DNA of 64,000 nt, taken from the NCBI GenBank assembly GCA_034509755.1, contig CM067550.1, positions 16,547,001 through 16,611,000 on the forward strand. The letters are read 5' to 3'. Below, one piece after another: positions 11,705 to 24,026 of this stretch (positions are counted from its first letter, which is position 1; each line of letters starts with the position of its first letter). The notes below the pieces were generated by a model. It searched no databases and was not told the origin of the DNA. It worked only from the letters and a program-made list of their open reading frames with translations. A program made the position numbers and the translations under genes. This DNA comes from Anisodus tanguticus. Taxonomy: Eukaryota; Streptophyta; Magnoliopsida; Solanales; Solanaceae.

Positions 11705-11929
11705 CTCATATTCTATATTTTCTTGTCTCAATTTATATTGCATTATTTAACTTCAAACGAAGCTTAAGAAAGAAAGGAAAAAATATTTAGATATTTGTGT
11801 GACTGTATATAATTTTTTAAGAGTAAAAGAAAAATTTTAACGTCAAATTATTTATAACTATAGAAATGTGACATTCTTTTGGGATAGATTAAAATGGAAG
11901 TATGTCATATAAATTGAACATGAGGAGTA
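11705..11929. mobile_element. Degenerate Stowaway-like MITE
   Basis: The interior parallels the clearer MITE at 12133-12366: TCAATTTATAT near the left end, AACTTCAAACGAAGCTTAAG, AGATATTTGTGTG, CGTCAAATTATT, GTGACATTCTTTTGGG, and a right end ATATAAATTGAACATGAGGAGTA. The left terminal repeat is eroded, so edges are approximate. Confidence 0.55.
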
Positions 11930-12132
11930 TGTATTAAAAATATATATATTCGATTGTTCCCAATTATCATTTTAAATTAATTTAATATTACCGTAGGAAC
12001 CCATAAACTTTAAATTATGAACTCTATATCGTTATTGGCATAATAGTGCAAAACCAATTCAACTAACACCACCAAGAAGTTGCCACTTTTCAAGTCATTT
12101 TCAAGGATACATTATTTGGTACTTCTAAATTA

Positions 12133-12366
12133 CTCCCTCTTCAATTTATATGATGTAGTTTGACTGAACACGAAGTTTAAGAAATAAATGATGATTTTAA
12201 ATCTTGTGGTCTAAAACAAATCAAATATATTTGTGTGTTTATAGATCATCTTGTTAAGCGTAAAAAATAAAATTTAAAGTTAAATTATTGTCAAATAAAA
12301 AAATATGTCATTCTTTTTTATATTGACTAAAAAGAATAGTGTGTCATAAAATTGGGACGGAGAGAG
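12133..12366. mobile_element. Stowaway-like MITE (Tc1/mariner type)
   Basis: It starts CTCCCTCTTCAATTTATATG and ends TTGGGACGGAGAGAG, giving the CTCCCTC-type terminal inverted repeat of Stowaway MITEs. TA dinucleotides flank it at 12131-12132 and 12367-12368. It is ~234 bp, AT-rich and has no coding capacity, as is usual for this class. Confidence 0.85.
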
Positions 12367-12859
12367 TAATTGATTTTATTAGCGAAACTCTTAAACTAAA
12401 ATATCGTCTGAAAATTCTCAATATCTTCTTTTTGCCTTAGGTATAGTATTAACCATTAAATAAATGGTTTTTTTTATTCTTTTATGCAGGAAGCTAAGTT
12501 TTTATTGTTACTTTTCACTCTTTAAGTTTCAACTTATTGTTCTCGTTATTTAGAACCTACCCAAAATTCTAATAAGGAGGGGTCTTTCTAATTATTGTGA
12601 AGAATAAATTAAACATTGCAACATCATCATATTATTTGTTAATCATTTAACTTATATGGAGGATTTCGCTCATTGGTAAAGTTAAAACTTATAGTAGTAT
12701 TATTTATGGAATTGAATTAGGTCATGTTATTGTTTACTATTAATCACCTAATCAATTTGTCAAGGTTTGGCAATTGAGGCAATGGACCAGGAACCTCCTT
12801 GTCAAGTGACGCCATTTCTATGTTAGCGCTACATTTTTTGTATACAATGTATATATACA

Positions 12860-12976
12860 GTTGAGTTGGGGTCTCGAAAACAGTTGTTCTACCTACTAAG
12901 GTAGATATAAGGTCTGTGTACACTCTACCCTTCTCAAACTCCATATTATGGATTTCACTGGGTATGTTGTTGTTGT
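12860..12976 (+). mobile_element. 5'-truncated SINE/LINE-tail insertion ending in (TTG)n
   Basis: The 117-bp body carries the module GTCTGTGTACACTCTACCCT, then GGATTTCACTGGGTATGTTGTTGTTGT. An identical 14-bp sequence AATGTATATATACA flanks it at 12846-12859 and 12977-12990, the expected TSD of target-primed reverse transcription. The same module, in the opposite orientation, ends the LINE at 26878-27005. A (TTG)n 3' tail is known for tobacco TS-type SINEs. Assignment to a SINE or to a severely truncated LINE is open. Confidence 0.82.
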
Positions 12977-13070
12977 AATGTATATATACAATAAGTTTTT
13001 TTAATCATGTTTTTTGGTAGTGCTCCTTGCTTCTTGTTTTATGCTAAGTTGTTTTTACTAATGTCACATC

Positions 13071-13380
13071 TGATAAATACCCGTGATATACACGGTATAT
13101 ACGTTGTGTATATCACGGGCAGATTATTGCATAATGGGTTGTTAAATCCCGTGATATATACGGTATATGCATGCTGTGTATATCACGGTTTAGTAGTCTA
13201 TTTTAGGTTATGATTTGTTGTAATTAAATTAGAGTTGTACACTTACCATAATTAAATAATTATTGTACAAGTAGAATAAGATTTTAGGAGTAGAATAGGA
13301 ATATGATTTTCCTATTATGGAAATTATAAATTGTATATATACTCTTTCATTAATGAAAATAATCAAGGGATTATTTTTCG
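13071..13380 (+). repeat. 5' LTR of element 3
   Basis: It starts TGATAAATACCCGTG. It contains a perfect 14-bp inverted repeat, CCCGTGATATACAC (13080-13093) and GTGTATATCACGGG (13106-13119), and a second, slightly imperfect copy of the same hairpin at about 13148-13188. The end, AATAATCAAGGGATTATT, is clear but the exact last base is not. Confidence 0.85.
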
Positions 13381-13486
13381 CTGCCTCTGCTCGTTGAACA
13401 CTATCTCAGTTTCCGAGCCCTCTCTTGTTGTCTCCTCTCTTCCCAAATTTCTTCTACTACCCTAATTCACCTTTTGTTCTTTCATT

Positions 13487-14261
13487 ATGTCTACGTCAAA
13501 GAACATATTTTATCCTGCCCTTACAGTTTTCAACATCAGGAACCACATCTCTATTGTTCTTGAGATGGAAAAACGTCCAATATGCGACGTGGGCGGAGAT
13601 TTTCAAGATTCATGCACGTTCGCATCAAGTTCTTCATCATATCATTCCCTCAGCCGCAGGCAAGGAGCATGCCCCAGAAGTTGACCCCATATTATGGACC
13701 ACTCTTCATGCTACCGTTCTGTAGTGGATTTATTCCATTATCTCTACGGACCTCTTGCAAACAATTCTTGAACCCGATGCTAAGGCAATGGGAACTTGGA
13801 ATATGTTGCGTGACATATTCCAAGATAACAAAAACTCACGTGCTGTTACTTTTGAGCAAGAATTTTCTCATGTTAACATGGAGGATTTTTCGAACGTCTC
13901 AGCCTATTGCAAAAGGCTCAAAGAACAGGTGGACCAACTCCGCAACGTTGGTGTGCCAGTAAGCAATAATCGTCTTGTTCTCCAGATGGTTGCTGGCCTA
14001 TCCGAGAATTATAATGGCGTTGGAATTCTCCTTCATCAAAGTGATCCTCTCCCATAGTTCTATCAAGTCCAGTCCATGCTTACGTTAGAGGAAGCCAGCT
14101 CGGCTAAAAAGGCGGCTACTAGTGCTAAACCAGTCGTCATGATGACAACATCCGACGCTACTCCGTCCTTCTCTGAAAATTCAGGCCAAAATCGCAACAA
14201 CGGTGGAGGCAAAAATGGTAAAAATAGAAAAAAAAAATGGTGGAAACTGAGGTGGGAATAA
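13487..14261 (+). pseudogene. Element 3 gag (frameshifted)
   Basis: The N-terminus is MSTSKNIFYPALTVFNIRNH. The frame shifts near 13572, continues (VQYATWAEIFKIHARSHQVL), has a stop near 13723, and resumes at 13755-14057 (IFQDNKNSRAVTFEQEFSHV, YCKRLKEQVDQLRNVGVPVS). Another stop at 14056 precedes the Asn/Gly-rich basic tail (14076-14261), which ends early in a lysine run. No CCHC knuckle is seen; a Gly/Asn/Lys-rich nucleic-acid-binding tail takes its place in this family. Confidence 0.85.
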
Positions 14262-16057
14262 CGGGGGTGGGCCTCAAGAAAATGGGCTGCAAACCAACTG
14301 GCCGCAGCCCTGGGGCCCGTGGCCCTGGAACTGTGCCAGCGGTTCTTTGCCCAATGTCCCCTGTTACCCGCAATCGGCCTACCCGGGAAACTGGGCCGAA
14401 TTTCCCAACGAGCCCGATTTTTCCGGTCCGGCAGATTTTAGTCGTGACCGGTGTTCGGGCGGGGCAGCAAGCAGATGTGCTTGGGCCTCGGCCTGCTCAT
14501 GCCCATCATGCAGCGGGCCCCACTCCGACAGATATTGAAGCCGTGATGCACACTCTTGGATTGATTCCTCTGGATAATAATTGGTACATGGACATCGTTG
14601 CCACTTCCCATATGACATCCGACCCAGGTACCCTCTCGTGTTATTACAATTTGAGCAACAATTGTGGTATTATTGTTGGTAATGGTCATTCGATTCCAAT
14701 TCATGGTCACGGAAGTGCAGTTTTGCCCCCCTCATCCGCCTCTTGTCTTGAAAATACACTTCATGCCCCTAACTTAATTAAAAAATTGGCGTCTATTCGT
14801 AAATTCACAACTGATAATTGGGTTTATGTTAATTTTAATCATTTTGGGTTTTCTGTGAAGAATTTCAAAATGGGGATACCTCTTATGAGATGCAACAGTA
14901 GGGACGATCTCTATCCAATCACCACCGCAAATTCTGTCTGTCCAGCCGTGTCACTCCGCTTTTGCTGCTCTTGCTCCTTCCTTGTGGCATGCACGTTTGG
15001 GTCATCTAGGGTCGTCAATTATGTCATCTTTAAATAAAAGCAATTTTATTCATTGTAAGGGCACAAGTTGTACTGCACTTTGTCCTTCTTGTCCGTTAGG
15101 AAAATATGTTAGATTACCTTTTGTAGCCTTTACATCTCACACTTTAATTCCTTTTGATATTATTCATAGTGATTTATGGACATCTCCGGTTTTAAGTTCT
15201 GTGGATCATCATTATTATATTTTATTTTTGGATGATTATTCTAATTTTTTGTGGACTTTTCCGTTAGCAAATATATCTCAAGTATTTTCCACTTTCATCA
15301 ATTTTAGAGCATTTATCCGTACCCACATCGAACGTGATATCAAAAATATTCAATGTGATAATGGCAAAGAATATGATAATGGGGTGTTTCGGGAATTTTG
15401 TGCTGCTAATGTCATAGCTTTTCATTTTTCTTGTCTTCACAAAATGGGACAGCAGAACAAAAAAATTGTACGATTAATAATATTGTCCGTACCTTATTTG
15501 TTCATGCTTCCGTCCCTCTATCGTTTTGGCATCATGCACTACAAATGACTACTTATCTACTTAACATACTTCCTAACAAAGGTTTGACTTTTAAATCCCC
15601 ACTCCAAATTCTCTATAATAAAGTCCCTTCATACTCTCATCTTAGAGTCTTTAGGTGTTTATGCTATCCCATATTTCCGTCCACTACATTAAACAAGCTT
15701 CAAGCCAGTTCTACCGCTTGTGTGTTTTTGGGTTATCCGTCAAATCATCGTGGTTACAAGTGTTTTGATTTTTCCACTAATAAAATCATAATCAGTCGTC
15801 ATGTTATGTTTGATGAACCCCAATTTCCGTTCACCAAAATATGTATTACAATGCCTGACTCGTATGATTGTTTGGATGACGGGGTCCTACCTTATATTTT
15901 ACGTCAGCTCTTGGACCAACCCGAGCCCACTGACCCGCCAGTAGGCCCACTACCTGTTGCCCCACTACCCTCACCGTCCACTATTTGTTCGGTTCCAGCT
16001 CGGTCTAGTGGGCTTGTTGTCCAGCCCACTGCCGACTTGGCCCCTGTCCCATTCTAG
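14237..16057 (+). pseudogene. Element 3 protease and integrase (broken)
   Basis: The protease box reads WYMDIVATSHMTSD, so the D-T-G-A catalytic triad has become D-I-V-A and is almost certainly dead. GAG-pre-integrase is present (MWHARLGHLGSSIMSSLNKS, with CxxC in LCPSCPLGK). The integrase core follows (DIIHSDLWTSPVLSS, IQCDNGKEYDNGVF). A shift near 15440 destroys the SQNGKAE region in one frame; it survives in the next (SSQNGTAEQKNCTINNIVRT), where the catalytic E is kept but the following basic residue is lost. The C-terminus and a Pro-rich linker run to ~16057. Confidence 0.88.
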
Positions 16058-16257
16058 AATCCCAGTCCATATTCTAGTGCTGGGCCAACAAGCCCACTAC
16101 CTGATGGCCAGTCCGTCACCTGTCCCAAAAATTCCCAAACTCCACCTAACTCTTCCTCGAGTCATCGCCCGGTTACTCGTAGTCAACAGGGCATTTTTAG
16201 ACCAAAAAGACATTTTAATCTAAATTCTAATGTTCTTAAATCCCCTACCTCGTAACC

Positions 16258-17804
16258 CAGTGTCTGCATTAAATGACCCGAATTGAAAAATGCCTATGAC
16301 CGACGAATATAATACTCTTATTGATAATAAGACGTGGGAGTTGGTGCCCCGTCCTTCTGGTGTTAATATTATTCGGTCTATGTAGATTTTTACTCATAAA
16401 GAAAATTCTGACGGTTCTTTTACGAGGCATAAGACTCGTCTTGTAAATGATGGTAAGACTCAGCAGATTGGCGTGGACTGTGGGGAGTCATTCAGTCCGG
16501 TTGTTAAACTGACCACCATTCGCACTGTTCTAAGCCTCGCACTTTCGAAATCTTGACCTATTCATCAGTTAGATGTGAGGAATGCTTTCTTGCATGGTGA
16601 TCTTAAGGAGATTGTATACATGCATCAGCCATTGGGTTTTTGAGACCCCAATTTTCCACATCATGTCTGTTTGTTGAAGAAATCCTTATATGGGCTTAAG
16701 CAGGCCCCACGGGCTTGGTATAAGCGGTTTGCCGACTATGTATCTACTATTGGATTTTCTCACAACATGTCTGATAATTCACTGTTCATTTATTGTCGTG
16801 GAGCTTCCATGGCATATATTCTATTGTATGTGGATGATATTATATTGATTACCTCATCTGATGTTTTACGCTGATCGATCATGACACTGCTTAGTTCTGA
16901 GTTTTCTATGAAAGACTTGGGACCCTTGAGTTATTTCTTGGGTATTGCTGTCACTCATCATGTAGGAGGGTTATTCTTATCACAAAGGAAGTATGATGCT
17001 GAGATAATTGAGCGAGCTGGTATGCCCTCTTGTAAATCTACTTCTACGCCAGTTGATACTAAACCCAAGCTGGGAGCTGCGGCCGAAGTTCCATATGAGG
17101 ACCCTACCCACTATCGTAGTCTTGCAGGGGCTCTTCAGTATCTCACTTTTACGCGACCGAATATTACGTATGATGTGCAGCATGTGTGTTTGTTTATGCA
17201 TGATCATCGGATTGAGCACATGAATGCGCTCAAACGCATTATACGCTACCTACAAGACACTCTTGATTATGGCTTGTATCTATATCTGTCGTCGGTCTTT
17301 ACACTTGTCTCTTACACAGATGTTGATTGGGGTGGCTTTCCGGACACCACACGTTCTACGTCTAGTTACTGTATGTTTTTTGGTGATAAATTGATCTCAT
17401 GGTCTGCCAAATGGCAAGCTACTTTATCCCGCTCTAGTGTAGAGGCCGAGTATCGAGAGGTGGCCAATGTGGTTTCTGAATCTTGTTGGCTACGAAATCT
17501 TCTCTTGGAGCTTCACTTTCCAGTTCAGCAAGCTACCTTGGTTTATTGTGATAATGTTAGTGCTGTATACCTTTCTGGCAATCCGGTTCAACATCAACGC
17601 ACTAAACATATTGAGATGGATATACATTTTGTTCGCGAAAAGGTAGCTCGTGGACAAGTATGCGTCCTGCATGACCCTTCCAGGTATCAAATTGCCGACA
17701 TCTTTACTAAGGGTCTTCCATCGGTTCTCTTTGAAGATTTTAGGGACAGTCTCAGCGTACGAAAACCGCCCGTTATGACTGCGGGGTGTGATAAATACCC
17801 GTGA
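16258..17804 (+). pseudogene. Element 3 reverse transcriptase and RNase H (broken)
   Basis: RT begins near 16258 (SALNDPN) with several stops before 16640. The segment 16671-16874 carries SLYGLKQAPRAWYKRFADYV and an intact YVDD box (AYILLYVDDIILITSSD). A stop at 16874 separates it from 16881-17804, which runs unbroken from the end of RT (MKDLGPLSYFLGIAVTHHVG) through RNase H (SYTDVDWGGFPDTTRSTSSY, SRSSVEAEYREVANVVSESC, HIEMDIHFVREKVA, IADIFTKGLP). Confidence 0.9.
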
Positions 17805-18100
17805 TATACACGGTATATACGCTGTGTTTATCACAGGTAGATTGTTGCATAATGGGCTGTTAAATTCAGTGATATACACGGTATATGCATGCTCTGTATA
17901 TCACAGTTTAGTAGTCTATTTTAGGTTATGATTTATTATAATTAAATTAGAGTTGAACACTTATCATAATTGTATAATTATTGTACAAGTAGAATAATGT
18001 TTTAGGAGTAGAATAGAAATAAAATTTTCCTATTATGAAAATTGTAAATTGTATATATACTCTTTCATTAATGAAAATAATCAAGGGATTATTTCGTTCA
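17789..18100 (+). repeat. 3' LTR of element 3
   Basis: It is 312 bp, starts TGATAAATACCCGTG and ends ATTTCGTTCA before the ACATC TSD. It is colinear with 13071-13380, with scattered substitutions, including changes in the hairpin (TTTATCACAGG in place of TATATCACGGG). Confidence 0.9.
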
Positions 18101-18172
18101 ACATCTTACCAACTAAAGTGAAGTGATACTCTGCCTCCTGTCAAATTTCTTTGACACAATACCAATATTTCG

Positions 18173-18358
18173 AATGGTTTTGGCGTTATTGATAAAGTTG
18201 TTGTCATGTGATTAGGAGGATGTCATGCGTTTTTAAACTGTGAAAATAATATCTTACAGAAATATAAAATAAGACTGCATACAATAAATCCTTTTGGTCG
18301 GACTCTTTCATGGACCCCACATATAACGAGAGATTAGTGTATTGAGCTGCCCATTTTT
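18173..18358 (+). mobile_element. Au-like SINE
   Basis: A tRNA-derived head is recognisable (GATAAAGTTGTTGTCATGTG, then GGAGGATGTCATGCG where members carry box B), followed by AAGACTGCATACAATAAATC and TTAGTGTATTGAGCTGCCCA ending in a short T run. This order is that of the plant Au-type SINE. Two similar but diverged 16-bp sequences, ACAATACCAATATTTC (18157) and ACAATATCAAATTTTC (18359), could be an aged TSD. Family naming is from memory of the consensus. Confidence 0.7.
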
Positions 18359-18374
18359 ACAATATCAAATTTTC

Positions 18375-20115
18375 ACACGCCAAACACTTTTCCAAATATG
18401 TCTATTACACACTATTTAATTTGTCCACATTTTCCCACAAACTTATGTCAAGCTCCAATAGTGCAATGACGCATGGCCTTAATGAAAACGACTTCCTCAT
18501 CAACGGCAACCTTCAATAGGGTTCATGTGAAGGTGGCTCTACCTCTAGCCCCACCAAGATTTTAACAATAGAGCTAGATAACGTAACAAAAATATCTCAA
18601 TAGGGTTATGCTCATTATGCAATGAATATGTCTTTACAAGTCCACATCTCATTCTCACCTACCAAAGTTATCGAAACGACACTGAAAAAAAAAAGTTATC
18701 GAAAAGACAAGTTAACTTGAAACTGGCAAACTGATTCTAGCTGTTATGAAAATTTAAATAAAAAATAGTTGAGTAGAGGGGAGAGGGGATTTTATTTCTT
18801 TTGAAATGGTGGTATAAATTAATTGATTTTGACCTCATTTTTATTTGGACATGCAATTTGAATTTCTTAAGTTGTATTTTTTCTCATAAACATTAAAACC
18901 TCACAAGTCGTGAAGACTATCAAAACTTTATCATTTTTTACACAATCTTACCAAATGAGCAAATCATAGATCATAACAAAGTTAATACGTTACTAGAAGA
19001 CAACGTGAATGAATTTGGTAGTATTTATTTGATTGAATTAAACATATAATAAATGTAATATTCATTTAGAATGTAAATGATCCACAATGTCATCAGCTAT
19101 TATATATGTCATTTAGTGAGGACTAAGCCAATCTAACAAATTCCTCAACAAAGAAATATGGCCACGCCTAAATATTTAGAGCTATTCTCTTATATATACT
19201 GCATATGGTGGTGTGACTTGTGAGGAAGAAGAGGAGGGAGGAAAGAAAACAAAAAAGGGAACAAGGAGCGATAGCATTAATAATATTCGGAATATATTAG
19301 CACAGGTTGATATGGTTCAATTTTTATGTGATGTGATGTAAAACAGAACGTACAAACTGCAGATTCAAATAAAAAGGAAACATTAAGGCAAGATGAAAGA
19401 AGGATACAAAATTCGTGCATCATTTACTTACGGAGTTAACGGATCGGTTTGATTTTTAAAACTTTTCATCTTTTATTGTACTTTTAATTTTTCTTCTTTC
19501 CGTATGAAAAACTAAAATTTAAGCTCTTTTATAAGAATGGCAAAGAATTAACGGGTGAATAACACAAATAGCTATTTAGAGTTGGTATAATGGGAAAAAA
19601 GTTCAGTGAATTGTGTCATTTAAATCATAGCGGGAACTTAGTACATCGTGCTGTCCTTTAGGTGAAAAGACTATGCTCAGAAATGACTCAATTGGATTCG
19701 GTCTACAAATCACTTATTCTTGAGTAAGATACTTTTTTCTTACATGAACTTCGACCTCACAAATGTCGGATCTAGCGTCAAGTAGTTGATTTAATGTATT
19801 TTCTTTTTTCCTTTTGTGATTTTAGATTATATTTTGATTTTTTTTTGGATAGATGTTGCAGAAGGACATTTAATGGAAGACAAAAGGCTGTCGAAGATAT
19901 TCAAGCTTTAGTCAACTTGCTTAAGTGAAACGGTTCCAATAAGAGATCATTTAAACCACATTTCATTTTATTAACCAAGATGATTCGACTTAATGCTATA
20001 ATTTATGCAGCTATGTAGTTTCTCAGGTGTCGAATGCTATGGATCTTAAAATATAATTAATTAGATAAACACCGATTCACCATTTAGAGATATAAATATG
20101 TTTTGTATAGTAGCT
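18375..20115. other. AT-rich intergenic DNA
   Basis: No coding domain, RNA gene or recognisable transposon end was seen. It ends with the AAACT target site of element 4. Confidence 0.4.
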
Positions 20116-20120
20116 AAACT

Positions 20121-20326
20121 TGAAAGATAGAATAATTTTCCTTAGGAATTTCTTTCATTATTCACAATATATATAGTTGTACAAGGTTGATTCCTAATAT
20201 GGTACGAATCCTAACTTACCTTACAAAGGTTGATTCCTAATACAATTAGAATCCTAAGTTACCTTAAATATACATTTATCATAATTACAAAATATACGGC
20301 GAATATTCTGAGAATATTCGCTAATA
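20121..20326 (-). repeat. 3' LTR of element 4
   Basis: It is 206 bp, from TGAAAGATAGAATAATTTTC to ATTCGCTAATA. A perfect 10-bp inverted repeat, GCGAATATTC (20299-20308) and GAATATTCGC (20312-20321), sits near the U3 start in minus-strand sense. Confidence 0.93.
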
Positions 20327-20329
20327 CTC

Positions 20330-22086
20330 TCCCTCAGACGGAGCGGGAGGAGGCCGAATGCTAAGGCTGGATCGGAAGTCGGTGAAGAGTTGTCGCGGTA
20401 GTCCCTTTGTGAAAATATCTGCATACTGATACGAGGAAGGCACGTGTAAAATTTTGACCTAACCACGAGCAACCTTCTCTCGCACAAAGTGGATATCCAT
20501 CTCAATATGCTTAGTCCGCTGATGTTGGAGTGGATTATGAGACATATAGATAGCAGATATGTTGTCACAATAGACTATATACGCCTTGCGTAATGGACAC
20601 TGGAGCTCCAAAAGAAGATTTCGGAGCCAACAGATCTCAGCGACGACATTAGCAACTCCGCGATATTCTGCTTCAGCACTCGAACTGGCCTGCCGCTTGG
20701 CGGACCATGAGATAAGATTATCCCCAAGAAATACACAAGACCGGAGGTGGAGCGACGTATGTCGGGCATCCCGCCCAATCCGCATCCGTGTAGGCTAGCA
20801 ATTTGGTTGGGGCAGAGGGGTATAGATGTAAGCCAAAGTCAAGTGTGCCCTTAATATATCTGATAATACGTTTGAGGGCGGCAAAATGGGACTCTCGGGG
20901 GTCGTGCATGAACAAACACACCTGCTGAACGGCATATGCAATATCGGGCCTAATGAATGTAAGATCGAAGAGCACCGCTAGACTCCGATATAGAGTGGAT
21001 CGAAAGCGGCGCACCGTCATTGGCACTAAGCTTGGATTTTGAGTCCACCGGAGTTGGCATAATTTTACAATTTGCCATCTTGGCCCCGTACACTATCTCT
21101 TCGCATACTTTCGCCGAGACAGAAACATATTGGCGGCAGATCTAGTCACCGATATACCCAAAAAATAACTTAGCTTCCCCAAGTCGGTCATATCAAATTC
21201 GGTTTTGAGTAGAGCAATGATTTCATTCTTCAACCCGTCGATGAGGCAGTAAGAACAATATCGTCGACATATAATAGCAAATATGCAGTGCTGCTACCTC
21301 GGTGAAAAGTGAAGAGAGAGGTATCACACCTGCTACATACAAAACCAATTTGCGAGAAGATACACGGCGAACCGATCATACCAAGCGCGGGGGCTGTTTC
21401 AATCCATACAATGACTTCCCGAGACGACACACAAACCGTGGAGCTGCCGGATGAACAAAACCGGAGGTGATGCATGTACACAGTCTCTTTCAAATCCCCA
21501 TGAAGAAACGCATTCTTGACATCAAGCTGATGAATCGGCCAATGTAAGCCCATAGCAATACTGAGAACAGTCCGAATAGTGGCCGGTTTAACAACCGGAC
21601 TGAATGTCTCACCACAATCAATACCCCCCTGCTGATTAGTGCCATTTGCAACTAGTCTTGCCTTATACCTCTCTAAGTCACCACTGTCTCTGAACTTGTG
21701 ACGAAATAGCCACATACACCGGATAACTTTCACACCAAATTTGGTCTAGGTACCAAATTCCAAGTGTTCTGCTTGGTTAAAGCGTTAAACTCCTCGCACA
21801 TGGCCGCATTCCAATTGGGATCCAGTTTAGCTAGTTTTGGATTCTTTGGAATGAGTGATAAGGTTTGTGTGGAGAGATTGAAGTGAACCTTGGGTTTGAA
21901 GATCCTGTGTTGTGCACGAGTCTCCATGCGGTGAGGGGGCAACAGTGAGAGGTCGGGATTGGTTCCGGATCGGTAGGGCACTGGCCGGGGACCGGTTGGG
22001 CGCAGTGTTTGCGAAGCGAGGAGACTCGACAGGTTGTTGGATTTGCTGGACTGGAGGCAGTGTGGATGGTGCATTAGACTCGACAA
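20330..22086 (-). pseudogene. Element 4 reverse transcriptase and RNase H (broken)
   Basis: The linker and RT start lie at 21730-22086 (PKNPKLAKLDPNWNAAMCEE). The RT palm lies at 21230-21733 (VIRCMWLFRHKFRDSGDLER, WPIHQLDVKNAFLHGDLKET) and ends just after an intact YVDD box (LLLYVDDIVLTAS). A frameshift follows. RT end and RNase H continue at 20718-21026 (FIRPDIAYAVQQVCLFMHDP) and 20459-20785 (SSAEAEYRGVANVVAEICWL, HIEMDIHFVREKVARG), with a stop and then IFTKGLPR-type sequence to about 20330. Confidence 0.9.
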
Positions 22087-24026
22087 GGTGCAGCATGGGT
22101 GGTGTGGGGAGCTGGGGGGTGGCGCATTGCTTTGCGGGAGGGTCGAGATGACACTCCCGGAGCGGCGATGGCGTCGGAACGGTGAGTGGTAATGCGGTAC
22201 AGATTTTGGATGACCGAAGACAAACTCGGTTCATCGAGAAAGATGTAATCAGTGGTCTGAAATTTCCGGAGATTTGAAAAAGGAAAGGTTGTCTCGTTAA
22301 AGGTAACGTGACGGGAGACGATGATTTTGCGAGTAGCAATGTCATAACACAAGTAGCCCCGATGATTAGGAGATAGACTAAGGAAGACACATGGAAGAGT
22401 GCGAGGGGCAAGTTTGTGGGGTGCAGTGGAGGCTATGTTGGGGTAGCATAAGCATCCAAAAATACGTAGGTGATCATATGATGGCTGCCTACGGTATAAG
22501 ATTTCTGTAGGGGTTTTGTTTTGGAGTGTGCTAGTTGGTAAAATATTTAGAAGGGATTCTACCATTTTGACCGCATAGACCCAAAAAGGCGGTGGTAGGC
22601 AGGCATGAAACAGAAGTGTGCGGACCATGTTATTGATGGTACGTATAATTCTTTCAGCCTTTCCGTTTTGGGAAGAAGTATAGGGACAAGAAAAACGGAA
22701 AACCATGCCTTGTTTAGAACAGAAATTGTGAAATGCCGAGTTATTAAATTCACGTCCATTATCACATTGGAATGATTTAATAGGTTTTTCAAATTGTGTC
22801 TTAATGAATTTTTGAAACTCGAGGAATTTTGCAAAAACTTCAGATTTGAATTTCAGTGGGTAAATCAAGACAAAATGTGAAAAATCATCCAAGAATACTC
22901 GATAGAATTTATGACCCAAAGAGCTAGCAATCGGAGATGTCCACAAATCAGCATGAACAATATCAAAGGGAGAAAAAGTAACACTGTTTGATGACATAAA
23001 GGGAAGACGAGTATGTTTGCCTAGTGGAAAAGAAAAACAGTGTTGGGAAATTTTCCCATTATTACATTGAATACGCTTAGAAGTCCTAAGAAAAGTAAAA
23101 ACTGGGTCTCCGGGGTGTCCGAGTCGGTTGTGCCAAGTTGAGGGAGAGATCGCCGCAAGGGATAGAGGTGCTTGCGGTCTGACAGCGGAAGATTGAGTGA
23201 ATGGGTAGAGGTCTCCCACACTATTGCAGCGTGTAAGAATTTTCCCCGTATTGAGTTCCTTCACAGAAAAATCAAAAGGGTCAAATTCGACAGACACAGA
23301 ATTATTGCTAGTGAATTTTCTAATAGAGATTAAGTTTTTAATGATGTTAGGTGTGTATAGGACGTGGTTTAGGGAGAAAGGTGGGTGTGTATGTTTGGTG
23401 TGTGTGTTACCGTAACCTTCAATTGGAATGCGATTACCATTGCCGAGAGTAATAAATTGAGGGCACTTTAGCCGACGTAGTTGAGATAGGTTACCTGACG
23501 ATCGGGTGAGGTGAGATGTGGCTCCGGTGTCCATGTACCAATTGTCGTCGAACATTGTTGAAGGTTCACGGTGGTGTATGCCGGCCCAAATCGGTCGGGG
23601 GGGCGTGGCTTTGGGCTGGCCGGCCGCCGGACCGCAATGGGCTGCTGCGATTGTTATTCTTCGCCGGACCGCAATCGAGTGGGCTTTATTCTCTTGCCTT
23701 GAGTGGGCTCGCTGGTGGTGGGGTAGGGCCCAACAGAGCCGATTGACCAAGGTTGTTGGAACCGGGCCCCTGCGGTTGGGTACGGGCATGCGGCGAGGCC
23801 CGTTCCTTTGGTTGGGCCACCGCTTCTTGGTTGGACCACCGCTGCCGCTTGTCCCGTGGTTGGTCGTTGTCCGGCCCACCGGTTGCGTTGGCCCTTTCCG
23901 CGGCCCTTTCCTTTGTTGTTGCGACCTTTGCCGCCACGACCTCCGCCGCTCTGTTGTTGTTGCTTCTTCCGCCGCCGCCGCCGGAACCGCCGGTTGCCGC
24001 TTGCCGCAGTGTTGCCATCCCGTCAA
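22074..24026 (-). pseudogene. Element 4 protease-integrase, one long open frame
   Basis: This 650-residue frame is among the longest in the window. Residues ~1-155 look like the out-of-frame gag tail. The protease box is intact: NWYMDTGATSHL, catalytic D166. GAG-pre-integrase follows (STWHNRLGHPGDPVF); the second zinc pair, normally CxxC, reads CFSF here, so one zinc ligand is lost. All three integrase acidic residues are visible (VHADLWTSP, QCDNGREFNN, SQNGKAERIIRTINNM). The C-terminal region (FSLSPNHRGYLCYDIATRKI) ends in a frameshift before the RT linker. It is nearly intact but lacks a gag start and an in-frame RT. Confidence 0.88.

Larger units (their letters stand above)
13071..18100 (+). 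mobile_element. Ty1/copia (Ale/Retrofit-like family B), element 3
   Basis: LTRs lie at 13071-~13380 and 17789-18100, and a TSD ACATC at 13066-13070 and 18101-18105. Gag, protease, integrase, RT and RNase H follow in copia order, all with frameshifts or stops. The primer site usually next to the 5' LTR (TGGTATCA) is not visible after 13380, so the LTR junction appears damaged. GCGGGGTG precedes the 3' LTR as polypurine tract. Confidence 0.93.

Noticed and set aside
13080..13119. LTR hairpins as microRNA precursors
   Set aside because: Stems are only 10-14 bp with short loops, too short for plant microRNA precursors.
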